Source: Acanthaster planci (lineage: Eukaryota; Echinodermata; Asteroidea; Valvatida; Acanthasteridae). Taken from it: 64,000 bases of DNA. This document shows, one piece after another, positions 10,792 to 21,792 of this stretch. The stretch lies in NCBI RefSeq assembly GCF_001949145.1, contig NW_019091357.1, positions 2,214,114 through 2,278,113 on the forward strand, read 5' to 3'. Position 1 is the first letter of the stretch; each line of letters starts with the position of its first letter. The translations under genes and the position numbers were made by a program. Under the pieces are notes generated by a model, which made no database searches, was not told where the DNA came from, and saw nothing but the letters and a program-made list of their open reading frames with translations.

Positions 10792-11786
10792 GTACGTGCA
10801 TTCATTACCAGCTGTTTTTGTTTGTTTGGGTTTTGTGGGAAATTCCCTGGGTCTATAATTATAAATTTAGTCAAGTGCTGGGTGACCGAGCGAGTCCTCT
10901 GATACCGTTCCATCAGAGTTCGGTAAATCGCCATCGTAAGATTTTATGGTGGCATCTCTTTTGGCCTGACCGTTCCCCTTGGAATCAGTCTCTTTGTTCT
11001 GCTCAAGCCGATGACCATTTTACTCTGGCCAGTTCCCACCCCCCTCGACTTTACACCAAACCCAACACAGGGGTCTCGCGCAAGCTCCGTACTGCCCCCC
11101 CCGCTTGCACGTGCTGGAGTGCACAGCGTCTTAAAGCTTCAGGGCTTGACGACAGACTGCCCAGAAACTGCATCTCTTTGTTCTTTGCAGGATAACAAAG
11201 AAATACCGAATCAAGTAAGACCACTGTCAGCCAAAAGGATTCCGGATGAACCTTGGAAAAAACGGAGAAATTGTGACCTTTATAAAATTTTTATTTCAAA
11301 AATTTATGGTTTTAAAGGGGGAATGCTCCAACGTGCGTACAAGACTTTAGTAATGGAATAAACACTATTCACATATTCCTTTCAAGAATATTTTGCTCGT
11401 TAAATATGTGTCTGTATGATTCCTTATCGCATTTGGGAATTCTGGAAATGATGTAAATGACTTGTAACTCGACATGCCGTCCATCGTACAGTTGATGTGA
11501 TTTACTAAAATTCTGAAAGTCCTCGTTTCCTAACCCATGCGTTCTTTATACATGGCTTCCCACTGCATTGGCTTGGCTTTAGTGGTCTCTTACCGCACGG
11601 TTGTCTCCATGTTATTTCTTTGTGTGGATGTCAAATCAGACTCAGTTTTTTTTTTCGAAGATGAAACCGGTAAGCTTCTTTTCCGACAACTTATACCGCC
11701 CTGCTTTGTAAATACACCACTCTTTGAAATCCAACCAACCGGCAGCGACGGCACTAAAGTTTATTTTAATTCCTTCCTCGCCGCAG

Positions 11787-12289
11787 TATGCCTATAAAAT
11801 GAAACTCGAGTCTTGCTACCCGCCTGACCAGGATTTTGCAGTTTATTGCTGGTATTTCAGCAGAAAAAAAGGCAGCGTAAGTTTGGAAAGCGGGGTTGTG
11901 AAGCCTGTGGGTCTACGACGGACTAGCTGGGACAAAAGACGGAGGCAAGCGGGTGCTAACTCGCAGGCTCCCACGGGAAGGCCGCCGCGCCGTCCATCGC
12001 TGCTTGCTGTGCCGGCCTATACCGGACATGCTGCGGTCTTGCTTGATGGCACACGGTCGCCCCAAACAGTGCGTGATGAGTGTGGTAATAAACAAGGACG
12101 AGGAATACCTAGACGGACAGAATGACGGAGTGACAGATTCATGAGTATCGGACCGAGAAAGACAAAAGAATTACGTTAAGAGACACCAAAATGCCTCATC
12201 AATTAAGTTTTTTTCTTCAGAAATTGAGCCACCTTGATTTTCGAGACGGAAATGAAGTGGACTTAAACTTCGACTTTCCTCTCTTTTGA
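11787..12289 (+). CDS. candidate 3' end of an unrecognised gene (two exons)
   Basis: Exon 11787-11876 (90 nt, phase 0 at both ends) follows a strong pyrimidine tract ending CGCCGCAG and precedes an AGC/GTAAGT donor. Only one frame is open; it reads YAYKMKLESCYPPDQDFAVY and then CWYFSRKKGS. The terminal exon 12221-12289 follows GTTTTTTTCTTCAG, an excellent acceptor. It reads KLSHLDFRDGNEVDLNFDF and PLF, then TGA. AATAAA lies 9 nt after the stop. A 24-nt candidate exon (11191-11214, encoding DNKEIPNQ) with a strong acceptor and a CAA/GTAAGA donor is also phase 0. Agreement of phase, splice sites, stop and polyadenylation signal is suggestive. The very short 3' UTR and lack of a known family keep this tentative. 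Confidence 0.38.
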
Positions 12290-12297
12290 AATGGCAC

Positions 12298-12303
12298 AAT
12301 AAA
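12298..12303 (+). terminator. AATAAA polyadenylation signal
   Basis: A canonical AATAAA 9 nt after the TGA at 12287-12289 of the candidate terminal exon. On its own it is a common hexamer; its value lies in its position. Confidence 0.3.
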
Positions 12304-13129
12304 CATAACAAAGACTCTAAGCTCTAAACATAACTCGTTAATGAAATGGACAGTTCGAGCCAACCACTCAGGACTGTTGCCTCTTTGTGGCAAAGTCATA
12401 CCGGCTAAAGTTGATTTGCCAACCGAAACGTCTGGGGAAAAATGACACTCAGGACGACTCACTAACTGTAAGAGTTGAGAGGAGTGAAATTAATATGGGC
12501 ATTATTGTTGATAAAGTCCAAACGATGGCACCAAGGCGCTGAAATTTCACTCGGAAAAGTAGAGGTGATTCAGACCTTATTATTGTCTAAGTGTAACGAG
12601 TGGCTGGAATGAAAATAGAGTCATGAAAAGTTCACTTCTGGATGGAAGGCTAGGGAAACAAAGAACGGTCTACCATTTGGTCTACCCGAACAAACTGATC
12701 GGGGCTTGTTTGTGGTTATGTTTGTGGTCCTAGTCAGGACCGCATCTCGCTTATGAATATTGACCGGGTCTTTCTGGTAGCTGACGGGCACCGTGATGGC
12801 GAGCCATATGCCAAGGGACCAGACTCAGTCTTTGTCCCCCCCCTCCTCCTCGTCAGCTCGCTCTCCAAATCCCGGACTCCGTATGCGTCGCACCGGCACA
12901 CTGCCATCGCCGGAAACGACTGCAGCGAGCCCAGACAAAAGATTCCCCAGTGAAAATTTAAAAAAAAAGGACAGGGGTATTTGTGATGGCTCTTTGCAGC
13001 AAAGACGGAAAGAATTGTGTGAATGGGTGAGACAAGGGCCCGTATATTGATTATGTTGACAGAGGGGATTGGAAATTGTAGGGGTATCGGCGGGCTGAAC
13101 ACTGGAGTAGATGCGCTGAGAACTGTTTG

Positions 13130-13591
13130 AATATGTAGAGCAGACACGACCCGCACACGACTTGGTTGAGCGACGACCAATCAGCGGGCGCCATGCCGCC
13201 TCAACACGAGTTCACGGCACGCGAATGCAATTAACGGACACTTGCATATGCGGGCTGGAGCAGATTCGGCCGTTTCGTTATAAAAAACGCCATATTCGAC
13301 GGAGAAGGCCTCACATCACATCGGCGGTCGCTCTGCGACGCGGAGCACAATGTAGCTCCCCGAATTGTGTCTCTGGGATGAAAAGCTGGCAGTGAAAACC
13401 TTGGGCCAGCAATGTGCCGGCACCAGGGTTGGAAACATCGGCGCATCAAACCTCCGGGAATTTCTGCCCGTTCGTCTTTTTGGCACGGGCGATAGCCGTA
13501 GCGCTGCGCACGGGAAAAAAAACCAACCACCTTGCTAACCGCTCCGCGCTTGTGCCTGCGCATTTTTAATCATCAACCCAAATTACCCAAA
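13130..13591 (+). promoter_or_regulatory. GC-rich presumptive SPSB3 promoter / 5' UTR
   Basis: This CpG-containing stretch lies directly upstream of the SPSB3-like start codon. It has a CCAAT box in GACCAATCAGCGGGCG (about 13178-13193), an AT-rich TTATAAAAAA element near 13277, and the start context AAAATGGCGGCCGCC, which matches the YY1-type AANATGGCGGC element at some animal starts. No transcription start can be fixed from sequence. Confidence 0.4.
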
Positions 13592-14338
13592 ATGGCGGCC
13601 GCCCCGCCGCTGCTGCACGAAGGATGTGAGGATTTCTGGTCTTGGAGCGCCAACGACAAGTCGCACGAGGTCAAACTCCAGGGTGCCCGGAACGAGACTG
13701 CCGTGTTCCACCCCAACTGGTCCAACGGCACGGCCGGGGTGCGGGGCACCCGGGTGCTGAACCGGGGCCGGTTCTACTGGGAGCTAAAGCTGTCGCACCG
13801 GGTATTCGGCACCAGTATGATGTTCGGCATCGGCACGAGGCGGACCCGGCTCCATGTCGACGAGTTCGTCAACATGCTTGGGGAGAACGACCAGAGCTGG
13901 GGGCTGTCCCACAAAGGGTTGCTGTGGCATGGGGGGACCTCCCGGCCCTTCACCGATCCCTTCCCCGAGAAACAGCCGACCACGCTGGGGCTCCTCTTTG
14001 ACGGGATCAAGGGGACGCTGACTTACTACAAGGACGGGGTGTGCCTGGGCGAGGCCTTCACGGGGCTGAACCGCTACACCTCCGAGCTGTACCCCTTCGT
14101 GTGTTCCACCGCAGCCAAGACGGAGATGACGCTGACCAACATGAGACGGGGTATGGTGTCTTTGGAGGACCGCTGCTGTGTTACTATAGCAACGCATCTT
14201 CGAAGCGAGAAGGAAGCAGGCGGGTTGCTTCTGCCGGCGATTTTGAGAAGCAATATTGCACGTGAGTGTTCCCGTCAGTCCCAAAACAATGACCCTTTGA
14301 CCCATCTGAAATCCTCATGCGGTGTAACATGGACATGA
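13592..14338 (+). CDS. SPSB3: SPRY domain-containing SOCS box protein 3-like (SPSB3), large first coding exon
   Basis: The start is AAAATGGCG, a good Kozak context, giving MAAAPPLLHEG. A FWSWS segment (residues 15-19) precedes a SPRY/B30.2 domain at about 47-183. SPRY landmarks are GVRGTRVL, FYWELKL, FGIGTR, QSWGLSHKGLL, LLFDGIKGTLTYYKDG and LYPFVCSTAAKTEM, which track human SPSB3 closely. A SOCS box follows: the BC-box-like SLEDRCCVTIATHL (190-203) for Elongin B/C, and LLLPAIL (212-218) resembling the Cul5-box LPLPxxL. SPSB proteins are substrate receptors of Cullin-RING ubiquitin ligases; human SPSB3 is known for targeting nuclear cGAS. A strong CAC/GTGAGT donor after residue 223 (exon end 14261, phase 1) suggests that the real protein continues in a later exon. 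The 25 codons from there to TGA at 14336-14338 are probably intronic read-through. The downstream exon was not found with confidence. GC content is far above that of the flanks. Confidence 0.88.
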   Translation: MAAAPPLLHEGCEDFWSWSANDKSHEVKLQGARNETAVFHPNWSNGTAGVRGTRVLNRGRFYWELKLSHRVFGTSMMFGIGTRRTRLHVDEFVNMLGENDQSWGLSHKGLLWHGGTSRPFTDPFPEKQPTTLGLLFDGIKGTLTYYKDGVCLGEAFTGLNRYTSELYPFVCSTAAKTEMTLTNMRRGMVSLEDRCCVTIATHLRSEKEAGGLLLPAILRSNIARECSRQSQNNDPLTHLKSSCGVTWT

Positions 14339-15289
14339 CCAAACTGGGAACTGGAAATTTCGATCACCATCTATTTCAAAGACCCTTTTTTCTTGTTTGC
14401 ATATTTTTGTTTTGTTCGTCACAGACAACGCGGAGTTAATAATGTCAACATGAACACGCATCGATGTATAAAATGCTCTTTGACTGTTTTTCAATGTTGC
14501 CTACGCAGAGGCAATTTGAAAGTTCCTTTTTAACACTCATCAGTCGTCTGTTCCCGATGCCGCCGCCATCTTGGCCATTGTTATCAGTGACGTCATTTAA
14601 ACCCCGACATCTGTCACTACGAACATATTGAATTTGGAAACCCCGTGTGCAGACGACATGAGAATCGATAAAAACAGGTCGAGATGCGCGATGACTGCGC
14701 GAGGGTCTGAACACGTCCACCAAAGTATCGATTATTAAAATGAAACCAGTCTCGTGTTGCACAGAAATTGAGGGATAACAGCAAGCGGCCGATTCACGAG
14801 TTTTTCTCCCTTCTCAGAGGGGAAACATGGCCTCTTTGATCCCACTTCTATGAAATGACATTTAACAGGCACTAATTCCAACTGCGTCAGCGAAGACAGC
14901 ATTTTACACAACGCAGACATGCAGTGACTCTGTATCAACAAATTCGTTTCCATAGACCTGCAGTCGCACACAAGGTTCCCCGACCAGCATGAACTGTTTA
15001 CGAATGGTCCAAACACTAAACTTTCTTCATTTCCCGATAAACCCTGGCTATCTATCCATCAATGAAGAGTGGACTTTGGAATGGGATCATTTTCAGCTGC
15101 ATTGTATCACATTTCAAGACAGCTCATGTCGTGTTTTGGAACATGCTTTTTTACATGACCGTTGTGTGCGCTACAAGAGACTAATCATTGTTCCTTGGGT
15201 GGTGACATCGAGAACGGCCACAGCGCACGAGCACATTAATTGCACCTCTTTGTTCTCGCAACCATCAACATGGTAACAGACGGTACAAT
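14339..15289. other. no supported gene (probable SPSB3 intron)
   Basis: If the donor at 14262 is used, this is intronic. It is unique AT-leaning sequence with short frames on both strands and no exon that I can support. Confidence 0.4.
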
Positions 15290-15708
15290 TCCCATGGTAA
15301 CAGGAGGGTATCCCGCGACCGTCACGTGACCCACCCGCTCACCACGACGAGGCACGGAACCACAATTCTTTGTTCCAGGGCTGGGGGGAAAATTCAGCGG
15401 GTCAGTAAAAACTTCGCCCGAATGACCGTGCCGTGTGGCCAGGCACCGGCTGTCGCATCGTGAACAGACAACGGGGTCGGTGATGATTGGACCACGCCAA
15501 GCGGAGCCAGGCCCCGCTAATAGTCCCTGCGAGCACGGTACACGCGACACCAGGGACACGGTTCGGCTCTCCGAGATCACGGGAGTCTGGCCAACCCCTG
15601 TCATCATCATCCAGGGCCTGACAGAGGGAGAGGAGGCAGGCCATTGGCTCCTTTGGAGGCAGGGTTCGTCCTACAACCAGGGATTGGTCCAGGTCCTCGT
15701 CGAGGAAG
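15290..15708 (+). other. GC-rich island with CCAAT boxes and a possible exon
   Basis: Three ATTGG motifs (in GATTGGACC, CCATTGGCT and GGATTGGTCC) fall within about 200 bp of GC-rich sequence, which is promoter-like. An exon of 94 nt (15615-15708) is also possible: acceptor CATCATCATCCAG, donor GAAG/GTAAGG. Two frames of it are open. One would continue the phase-1 SPSB3 donor as RPDRGRG..., but that does not resemble the known SPSB3 C-terminus. Promoter and exon readings are both possible, and neither is strong. Confidence 0.22.
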
Positions 15709-17202
15709 GTAAGGCGATGACTGGCGGAGCTTGAAGACACAAGACGAAGAAAAGGTTCTCCAGCCTGGGCAATGGTATGATGTCTGCTGTGTACACACAG
15801 GGTTTGCCACAATGGGTTCCTTGCTAGGAATCGCTTTTCATTTAGTAAATTTATCCGAAACAATTCCAACATTATGTTGGATGTCATAACAATTTGTCAA
15901 AATGTCCGAGCATTTTTTTTTCGGAGTTGAAAATAATGTTGCCTATCCCAGCATAATCAGACTGTTGTGTGGGTGATGACAATTATGGAAATTCTCTGTG
16001 CAATTTGTTTTAAATACACGTATGATCTTTTTCTGAAAACAGCGCAATGATGTTACGCAGCATTATGTAAATATTTCGCCCTATCTCGATAAGGTACTCA
16101 TTTTTATTTCGTTCGTGTAAAAATCCTGACAAAAATTGTTGAAATATTTTTCTAACTCTTAAGATCTTACTATTTTGACCGTAGCATGGTTGTGAAAGTC
16201 AAAAGTGTTCAACCAACAACTCATATCAGTTAACGTAGATTAGAAGACTTTGTGGTGACGAAATTGTCTTACTGTGTGTACTTATTTAGTACATTTTGTG
16301 CATGACGTGAGACCGATTTTTCCCCATTACCGTGGAGTAATTATTTAACTTAATATCATTAAGCCGGATGTGTTCTGTAAAATAACTCAACTTATCTGCT
16401 GAATAGAGCTAGAAATTTTGATTCGTTTATTGTATTCACGTTGACTGTAATCATAGGCGCCGCTGATAAAATTCCGACGACTCTTTCGTGTATAAGAATT
16501 CGGTATTTGTTTTGGAATGAATCTGCCACGCCTTATTTGTACAGTTCTGCAGTGCTGTTTTTTCTTAACCACGGCAAAGTCTTCGTGTAGAGCTTGATCA
16601 TTACTTCATTTACGTAAGTGTTGACGTGGTAGTGCACGACACGGTAAGTTCACGCTTCGGTTCGTCTTAGGCTGTGACTTTGCATATCTGTCAATCAATT
16701 TGTCGGTTCAGAGCGAGTAGAAGAAATGTACATTGATGCGTCTGTGTCAACGAGGCAGCGAGTCTAAAAATAAGCCCTGCACTCATCCGTTGTGAGCAAT
16801 CAACTCATTACAAGTAGATCTAGGTCTGTAGACGTTTACTCAAATGTAAAAAACATAATAATAATGAAAAAATCACAAAAAAGAAGGAACGGGGGCACCA
16901 CAATAAAGCAACATTTAGAGAGAGATGTTAATCATAAGACAAAGATTATGCGACTCTTGTTTGAACCTGGAGCGCCCTCTCTTCATTGTAGCAAGACACG
17001 AATCTGGATAGTCTACATAATGATAGAATTTTGTTTTTTTGGGGGGGGGTGCGGTTCAGCGAGTATTGCAAAGGACACGGATTTTTTTAATGTTGAAACA
17101 GCAGAATTACATGTAGGCCCTAGTTTTGCGGCAATTACGCTGTTTCCTCGCTCGATCAAAACACACAATCTCCAAACACAACAGTGCTTGAGTAAATGAA
17201 AT
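15709..17202. other. AT-rich intergenic or intronic sequence
   Basis: No splice-flanked coding exon or recognisable repeat was seen. The ORF near 16792 is lysine- and isoleucine-rich and crosses an A/T- and G-run-rich stretch, so I treat it as chance. A weak GCGCCCTCT motif lies at 16972-16980. Confidence 0.4.
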
Positions 17203-17216
17203 CTACAGAGGGCGCA
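17203..17216 (+). promoter_or_regulatory. CTCF-like motif 1
   Basis: CTACAGAGGGCGCA matches the core of the conserved bilaterian CTCF site (CCASYAGRGGGCGC) at nearly all core bases. It is the only one of the three strong matches on the plus strand. Motif match only. Confidence 0.35.
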
Positions 17217-17841
17217 CCGGCTTTGAACAAGTGTTACGTCACCATTGAAAAACAGTATTATTTTATCAGAGACTAGTGTTTTATTAGAGAAACCACATAC
17301 TGCCTGTGTATAGTGTGTCTGCTCGACAAGTCAGACTTACTTTAACCCGCTCAAACGCTGCCTATAACCGAAGTAGAGATTAACATAACTAGACAACTAG
17401 CTTAACTAATCATAGTATTGAGTATAGTTTAGAGATCATTAGCGGTCTATAGTAATGGAAATGGTAATAACACTCAGGTCAATGGTGTAAACAGCTGCCG
17501 AGAAAAAACTGCAATCATCTCATTCATAATCAGATTCGAAGACTTGGATAAATTACACCATTGTGAGGTGAGTTCGGAGTATTCGTAAAATCGGTACGCT
17601 GTCATCGGCACTATCTTCTGTCAAACAATGAACGGCATGTATTTAAATATTGCATTTAGTAACTGAAATACAGATATAATTCTCGTGTAGTTCATGTTGC
17701 TAATAAGTATGTGCTGAGCAGCTGCTTCATGGCTGTTATCATCTACGCTTTATTAAACACGTGGTGCTTTATATTTTCACTTTAATACCGGGATTAAGGC
17801 GCAGTACTGAGCGAGGTCGAATGCTTGCCTATCGTTCACTG

Positions 17842-17905
17842 TTGTTGAGTCACGTGTGAGTGACGTCACGTCACTCAACAAGTGACCACGTCACGTGATG
17901 AGTAA
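17842..17905. promoter_or_regulatory. palindromic cluster of E-box and CRE sites
   Basis: In about 60 bp there are two CACGTG/CACGTGA E-boxes, a full TGACGTCA and several TGAGTCA/TCACTCA-like half sites. The block is built on an imperfect palindrome: TTGTTGAGTCACGTG at the left is matched by CACGTCACTCAACAA at the right (14 of 15 bases). Such clusters bind bHLH-Zip and bZIP factors in animals. Function here is inferred. Confidence 0.45.
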
Positions 17906-18747
17906 CATGTAGACTTGTTGGCGCAACACGTGCACACGATTACAGCAAACGATAGCCGGGTAATCAAATGTGCTCATAATTCTTTAGAGTAGAATTTAAA
18001 TTAAGTTTATTCAACTAATGTAAATAGCAATCAATATTACTAGTAATAATAGCTAGTATGAAATACGAAACTATTGTTACGAGTTGTAAGGCCGGGAAGG
18101 TGCAATATTAAACTAATATCTTTGTCAATCTATGTGAATTTGTATAATCACATATATTATCGTGCGAGAATACATTCCAAAATGTTGTAGCGTCAGTGAA
18201 AATGTAGTAATCTTTCTACCAGTTGATTTGTGGTAAAATGTGTGTAGTTTCTCGGCTGTGATTTTAGTGACTGTATTAGACTCTTGTCGTAAACATTTAT
18301 CCTCCTATTTGTGGTCATTTCTGTTATAGACTATAAACATTTCGTATGTCTCCGCTACGTTGTGCTATTCTTCTTATTAGATATAGAAATACAATGTACT
18401 ATATTATTCGTTACTTTGACAGGCGGTTTGTTTGCGAATGACTTTTATTCCAGAGGTGCATGGAGGCAGCAGATGTTTGAATCCTTCTGGCACAAAATTC
18501 GATCTCTCGCAAACCAGCTTAGCAAACTTCTTGTTTCTTGTAACTTAATCCTTCATTAAGAACCACTGTTGTAAATAGTAATTTATCAATACTTCACGAA
18601 GCTATGGATTCTTGCTATTCTGAATGTAGTGCATCTTTGACTTGCTTCCTGCGAAAACATGCAGGCACAGTCATGTGAACAGCATAGGTGTATTCATTAT
18701 TATGCGAGTAGATTAGACACTAAAATGAGCAAATGTATTCAATATAA
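17906..18747. other. AT-rich sequence, no supported gene
   Basis: Low GC, many TAAT and ATTA words, and only short open frames. Nothing resembles a known gene or repeat. Confidence 0.4.
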
Positions 18748-18762
18748 ACAACAACAACAACC

Positions 18763-18850
<88 letters not shown>

Positions 18851-18867
18851 GCAACAACAACAACAAT
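18748..18867. repeat. (ACA)n trinucleotide microsatellite
   Basis: About 39 repeats of ACA/CAA run with one CC and one GC interruption. They yield spurious poly-Thr and poly-Leu frames on the two strands, which I do not annotate as genes. Confidence 0.98.
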
Positions 18868-19179
18868 TGTTTATGGATTTGATTCAATCGTAAACGCTGT
18901 GTATTTACCGTTTTCATTGTCGCATGGAAATCTCTGTTTTGTTTCCACGCATTTGCTGAACACTAATGTGTGCTTAAGGTAACAATGAGAAACAAATCCA
19001 CTGGATGTGTTCGTGCTCGCACACCGTTTGCAGACGTTTCAAAATAGGAATTGTCTGAAAAGGGCAAGGTGTTCCCCCTGATTTTGACAGTTTGCGAATG
19101 TATGTTTCTACGAATTATCAAAAATATTAAAAGTCCTCTTTTATTAAATTAAGCTCAATAGTTTTGAATGTACCGTGTA

Positions 19180-19400
19180 TTAAGTCCTTTTCACTGAATG
19201 TATGTTCACCTGTACGTTACAGAATATTATGTAAGAGTCTCATTGTTAAATTATTTCGATCTTATTTATTCAAAGGTCTCATAAGAGGCAGTAAACCCTT
19301 TTCATTGAATTCATATCCATTTGTAAATTACAGAATCTGCATGCAAAAGCCTAATTGCTGAATTATTTTTATTCTATTTATGAATATTTCAATACCACTT
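19180..19400. repeat. diverged ~111-bp tandem duplication
   Basis: The blocks beginning TCCTTTTCACTGAATG (19185) and CCCTTTTCATTGAATT (19296) share the order CCTTTTCAYTGAAT, GTTACAGAAT or ATTACAGAAT, GTCTCATTG or GCCTAATTG, then TGAATTATTT-like sequence. The offset is 111 bp. A more degenerate third copy may start near 19080 (GCGAATGTATGTT). It is AT-rich and non-coding. Confidence 0.6.
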
Positions 19401-20129
19401 ATATTAAGAAGGCTCACTTCCTGGAACTATAATTTTTTTTCTGAAAAAAAAAGGTCTTCTTTCAACTGATTATTTATACTAGTATTTATAATGATTGATT
19501 TCTGATAATCAACCTGAGATGCGGTCATTCTGAGCCTGGTTAAGGTGACACGTATGACCCATCTGAGAACCTGCCGTTACAATTGCCATTTGGAGTAGAA
19601 ATGAGTGTTGCTTTCTTTCGTTGATTGTGAATAAAGTGTAATTTTTTTTTTGGTTAGAAACCCTACTACCGTTCCTGCCGTTGTGCTGTTTTTGTTGCGT
19701 TGACTTGATCTTTTAGTCTAGGTACAGGTAATCGAGGGAAAAAAATGCTTTTTGGTAGATGACTGAGAGTTATCATTCTCATCTTTTATCTCCAGCGTTT
19801 TAACAGTCAGCAGCAAACCACGATAGTTGAGCAAAGTCGCTGCCTAGAGATTGCTTGGCTATACGGCTGGTGATGACATTCAGTTCAGTGGGAAATGACC
19901 GCAGCCGCTGGGCAGCGCCGGCATCTGCATGCGCACGTTACTTTCAACCGAACATAGCCAAGGGGAATGTTCGAGCGTCATACGATCACTGGGTGATTTT
20001 CCCAGGTAACCTTTATACAGAACGTGCGTTTTGGATACCAGGCAAAACCGACCAGAGGTTGAGAAATTGTCCCTCTCAACCTACCCAAAGTCACTCTGAG
20101 AGGGCCTCGGCCTGACAATTGCAATCGCA
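19401..20129. other. intergenic, no supported gene
   Basis: Poly-T and poly-A runs near 19431-19451 and short frames only. Confidence 0.35.
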
Positions 20130-20142
20130 GCGCCCCCTGTAG
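20130..20142 (-). promoter_or_regulatory. CTCF-like motif 2
   Basis: On the minus strand this reads CTACAGGGGGCGC, almost identical to the CTCF consensus core. It lies about 640 bp from motif 3 on the same strand and opposite in orientation to motif 1 at 17.2 kb. Confidence 0.4.
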
Positions 20143-20766
20143 TTAGAGAAATCAGATAACCATAGATAGACGAGATGTGGCTGGGTGGAGATTGGGGGGT
20201 CTGCCGTTTGCTTGCACAGTGAATGAATAACATTTCTGAAAGTGGAAAGGGTTAAAAACAATGGTGGATCCTCTCCAATCACAATCCCAGACCGTGCTCA
20301 AACGGGCAAATCGTCGAGGCGTAAAAATGGCAGAAACTGAAGCCGATGTCTGCTCTTTGTACTAAGTCGCCTATTTGCCGACCAGCGGTCGGTAAAGCAC
20401 AGTAATGTACCCAGGCCTTGAATCGCCGGGGGGGGGGGGGCTGGGCAAAATGGGATTTTGTTTGTCATCCCTAAGATACGCCACTGCTACAAATATGGGT
20501 CGTAGTCAGTACAAACGAACAACTCACTACCTGTCGTTTACTAACATCCGAGTCAGCTACCACTAACCACCACGGAAGGCGACTCTCTATGAAAGGACTG
20601 GGAAACAAATGTAGAGTTAGGGGTAAAATTCGACGAGGTTTACATTTCTCCAAACTGTGACAATACATACGAATAATATCAATGTAGCATGCAAAAGAAG
20701 AGGCGTTTAACAAAGCGAATACCGACAGACACAGGCACAACATCAAAAACGCACAGACTCAAAACA

Positions 20767-20779
20767 GCGCCCTCTGGTG
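20767..20779 (-). promoter_or_regulatory. CTCF-like motif 3
   Basis: On the minus strand this reads CACCAGAGGGCGC, a near-perfect CTCF core. It lies between the 3' ends of the SPSB3-like and EIF3H genes. Binding is not shown. Confidence 0.45.
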
Positions 20780-21719
20780 AATGTTTCCTCTTTTATTCAA
20801 ACACAGCATGGGACTAATCGTTTCATTCGACAGATTTTGGGGACCCAAAATAATTGCTGTTTATTTCCACAACCACCAGCAAGAGCATAGTATCTTGACG
20901 ATACTTTAAAAATAACAAAAGGGTAAACTTTTCCGTTTACCTTCTATGCCAAAGAATAACTTGGGACACTCTAATAAATGTCTTCGAAATTCCACCGGGA
21001 GGGATTTTCTCGGGGCGGGACAGGGAGGAGGGTCTTTTAAGTTTTATCACCACAAGCTCTCACTTGCTCTGCTCCCAATAAAAACAGTTTATTACAGATG
21101 GCTCAGATATAGAATTACGAAAAATAAATAAAATTAGGAGGTTTATGATGTGGGCCACTAGTATCATTCTGAATCTGCCTATTGATTAGTTACTTGGAAA
21201 TCCTTTGCCAGACAGCTGGTCAAATGTGTTGAAAACCCAATTCTCTTCCTCCCTACGGTGAATTTCCAAACCTTAACTTGTCTCCGTGAATGGCTTTAGA
21301 TTCATGATATCAGTCAGCAGAAACTACATTCAACTTGTCTTGTCTGAGGCCAGAGTTTGGGGGAGTTTGATTTGTGACCGGATCTCTCAAAGTTGCGTCT
21401 AACGGCCACTTTTTTTCAATAAAATTGTTTTAGTCTGCATTCGCAAGAGCAAACTGAACTCTTTTGCTTCCGTGTGTGAGTTTGGCTTCCCGATGAAAAT
21501 GGACAAAATGAGGGTGAACATGTTGAGGGTCTATAATTGATTGGCACGATGCAAGATTCTTCTAACGACCTGTCACTCAAGGGTGGCTTAGGCGACTCAT
21601 ATCGTCAGAATGGGTCACATTGGGTTTCAGTGGAAAACATGTGAGAACAAATATTGAGTCTGAGATCTGAGATAGGGACGAACGAGATGAAGTTGAAACT
21701 TGATATATATTCCTACGTG
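20780..21719. other. EIF3H 3' flank
   Basis: This is the downstream side of EIF3H in transcriptional sense. TATATT at 21706-21711 reads as the variant signal AATATA on the minus strand. TTTATT at 21088-21093 reads as a canonical AATAAA on the minus strand, about 700 nt past the stop. Either could end the EIF3H mRNA. Confidence 0.35.
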
Positions 21720-21776
21720 CTAAGACCCTTGGTTTGCAAGGATGTTGGCCTTGTACAGCTTGTCAAAGCTGGACGC
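21720..21776 (-). pseudogene. duplicated EIF3H C-terminal coding segment
   Basis: Just past the EIF3H stop lies a second, diverged version of its last codons. On the minus strand it encodes ASSFDKLYKANILANQGS and then TAG. The true end of the gene encodes [17 protein letters not shown] plus SPST. The nucleotides align over about 50 bp with scattered substitutions, and the new copy keeps an open frame and its own stop. The G-rich 16 bp between them shows no usable acceptor, so it is most likely a tandem-duplication relic in the 3' UTR. An alternative C-terminus cannot be excluded. Confidence 0.7.
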
Positions 21777-21792
21777 ACCCCCCCTCTCTATC

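Noticed and set aside
18659-18982. Poly-threonine and poly-leucine frames
   Set aside because: Direct products of the ACA microsatellite.
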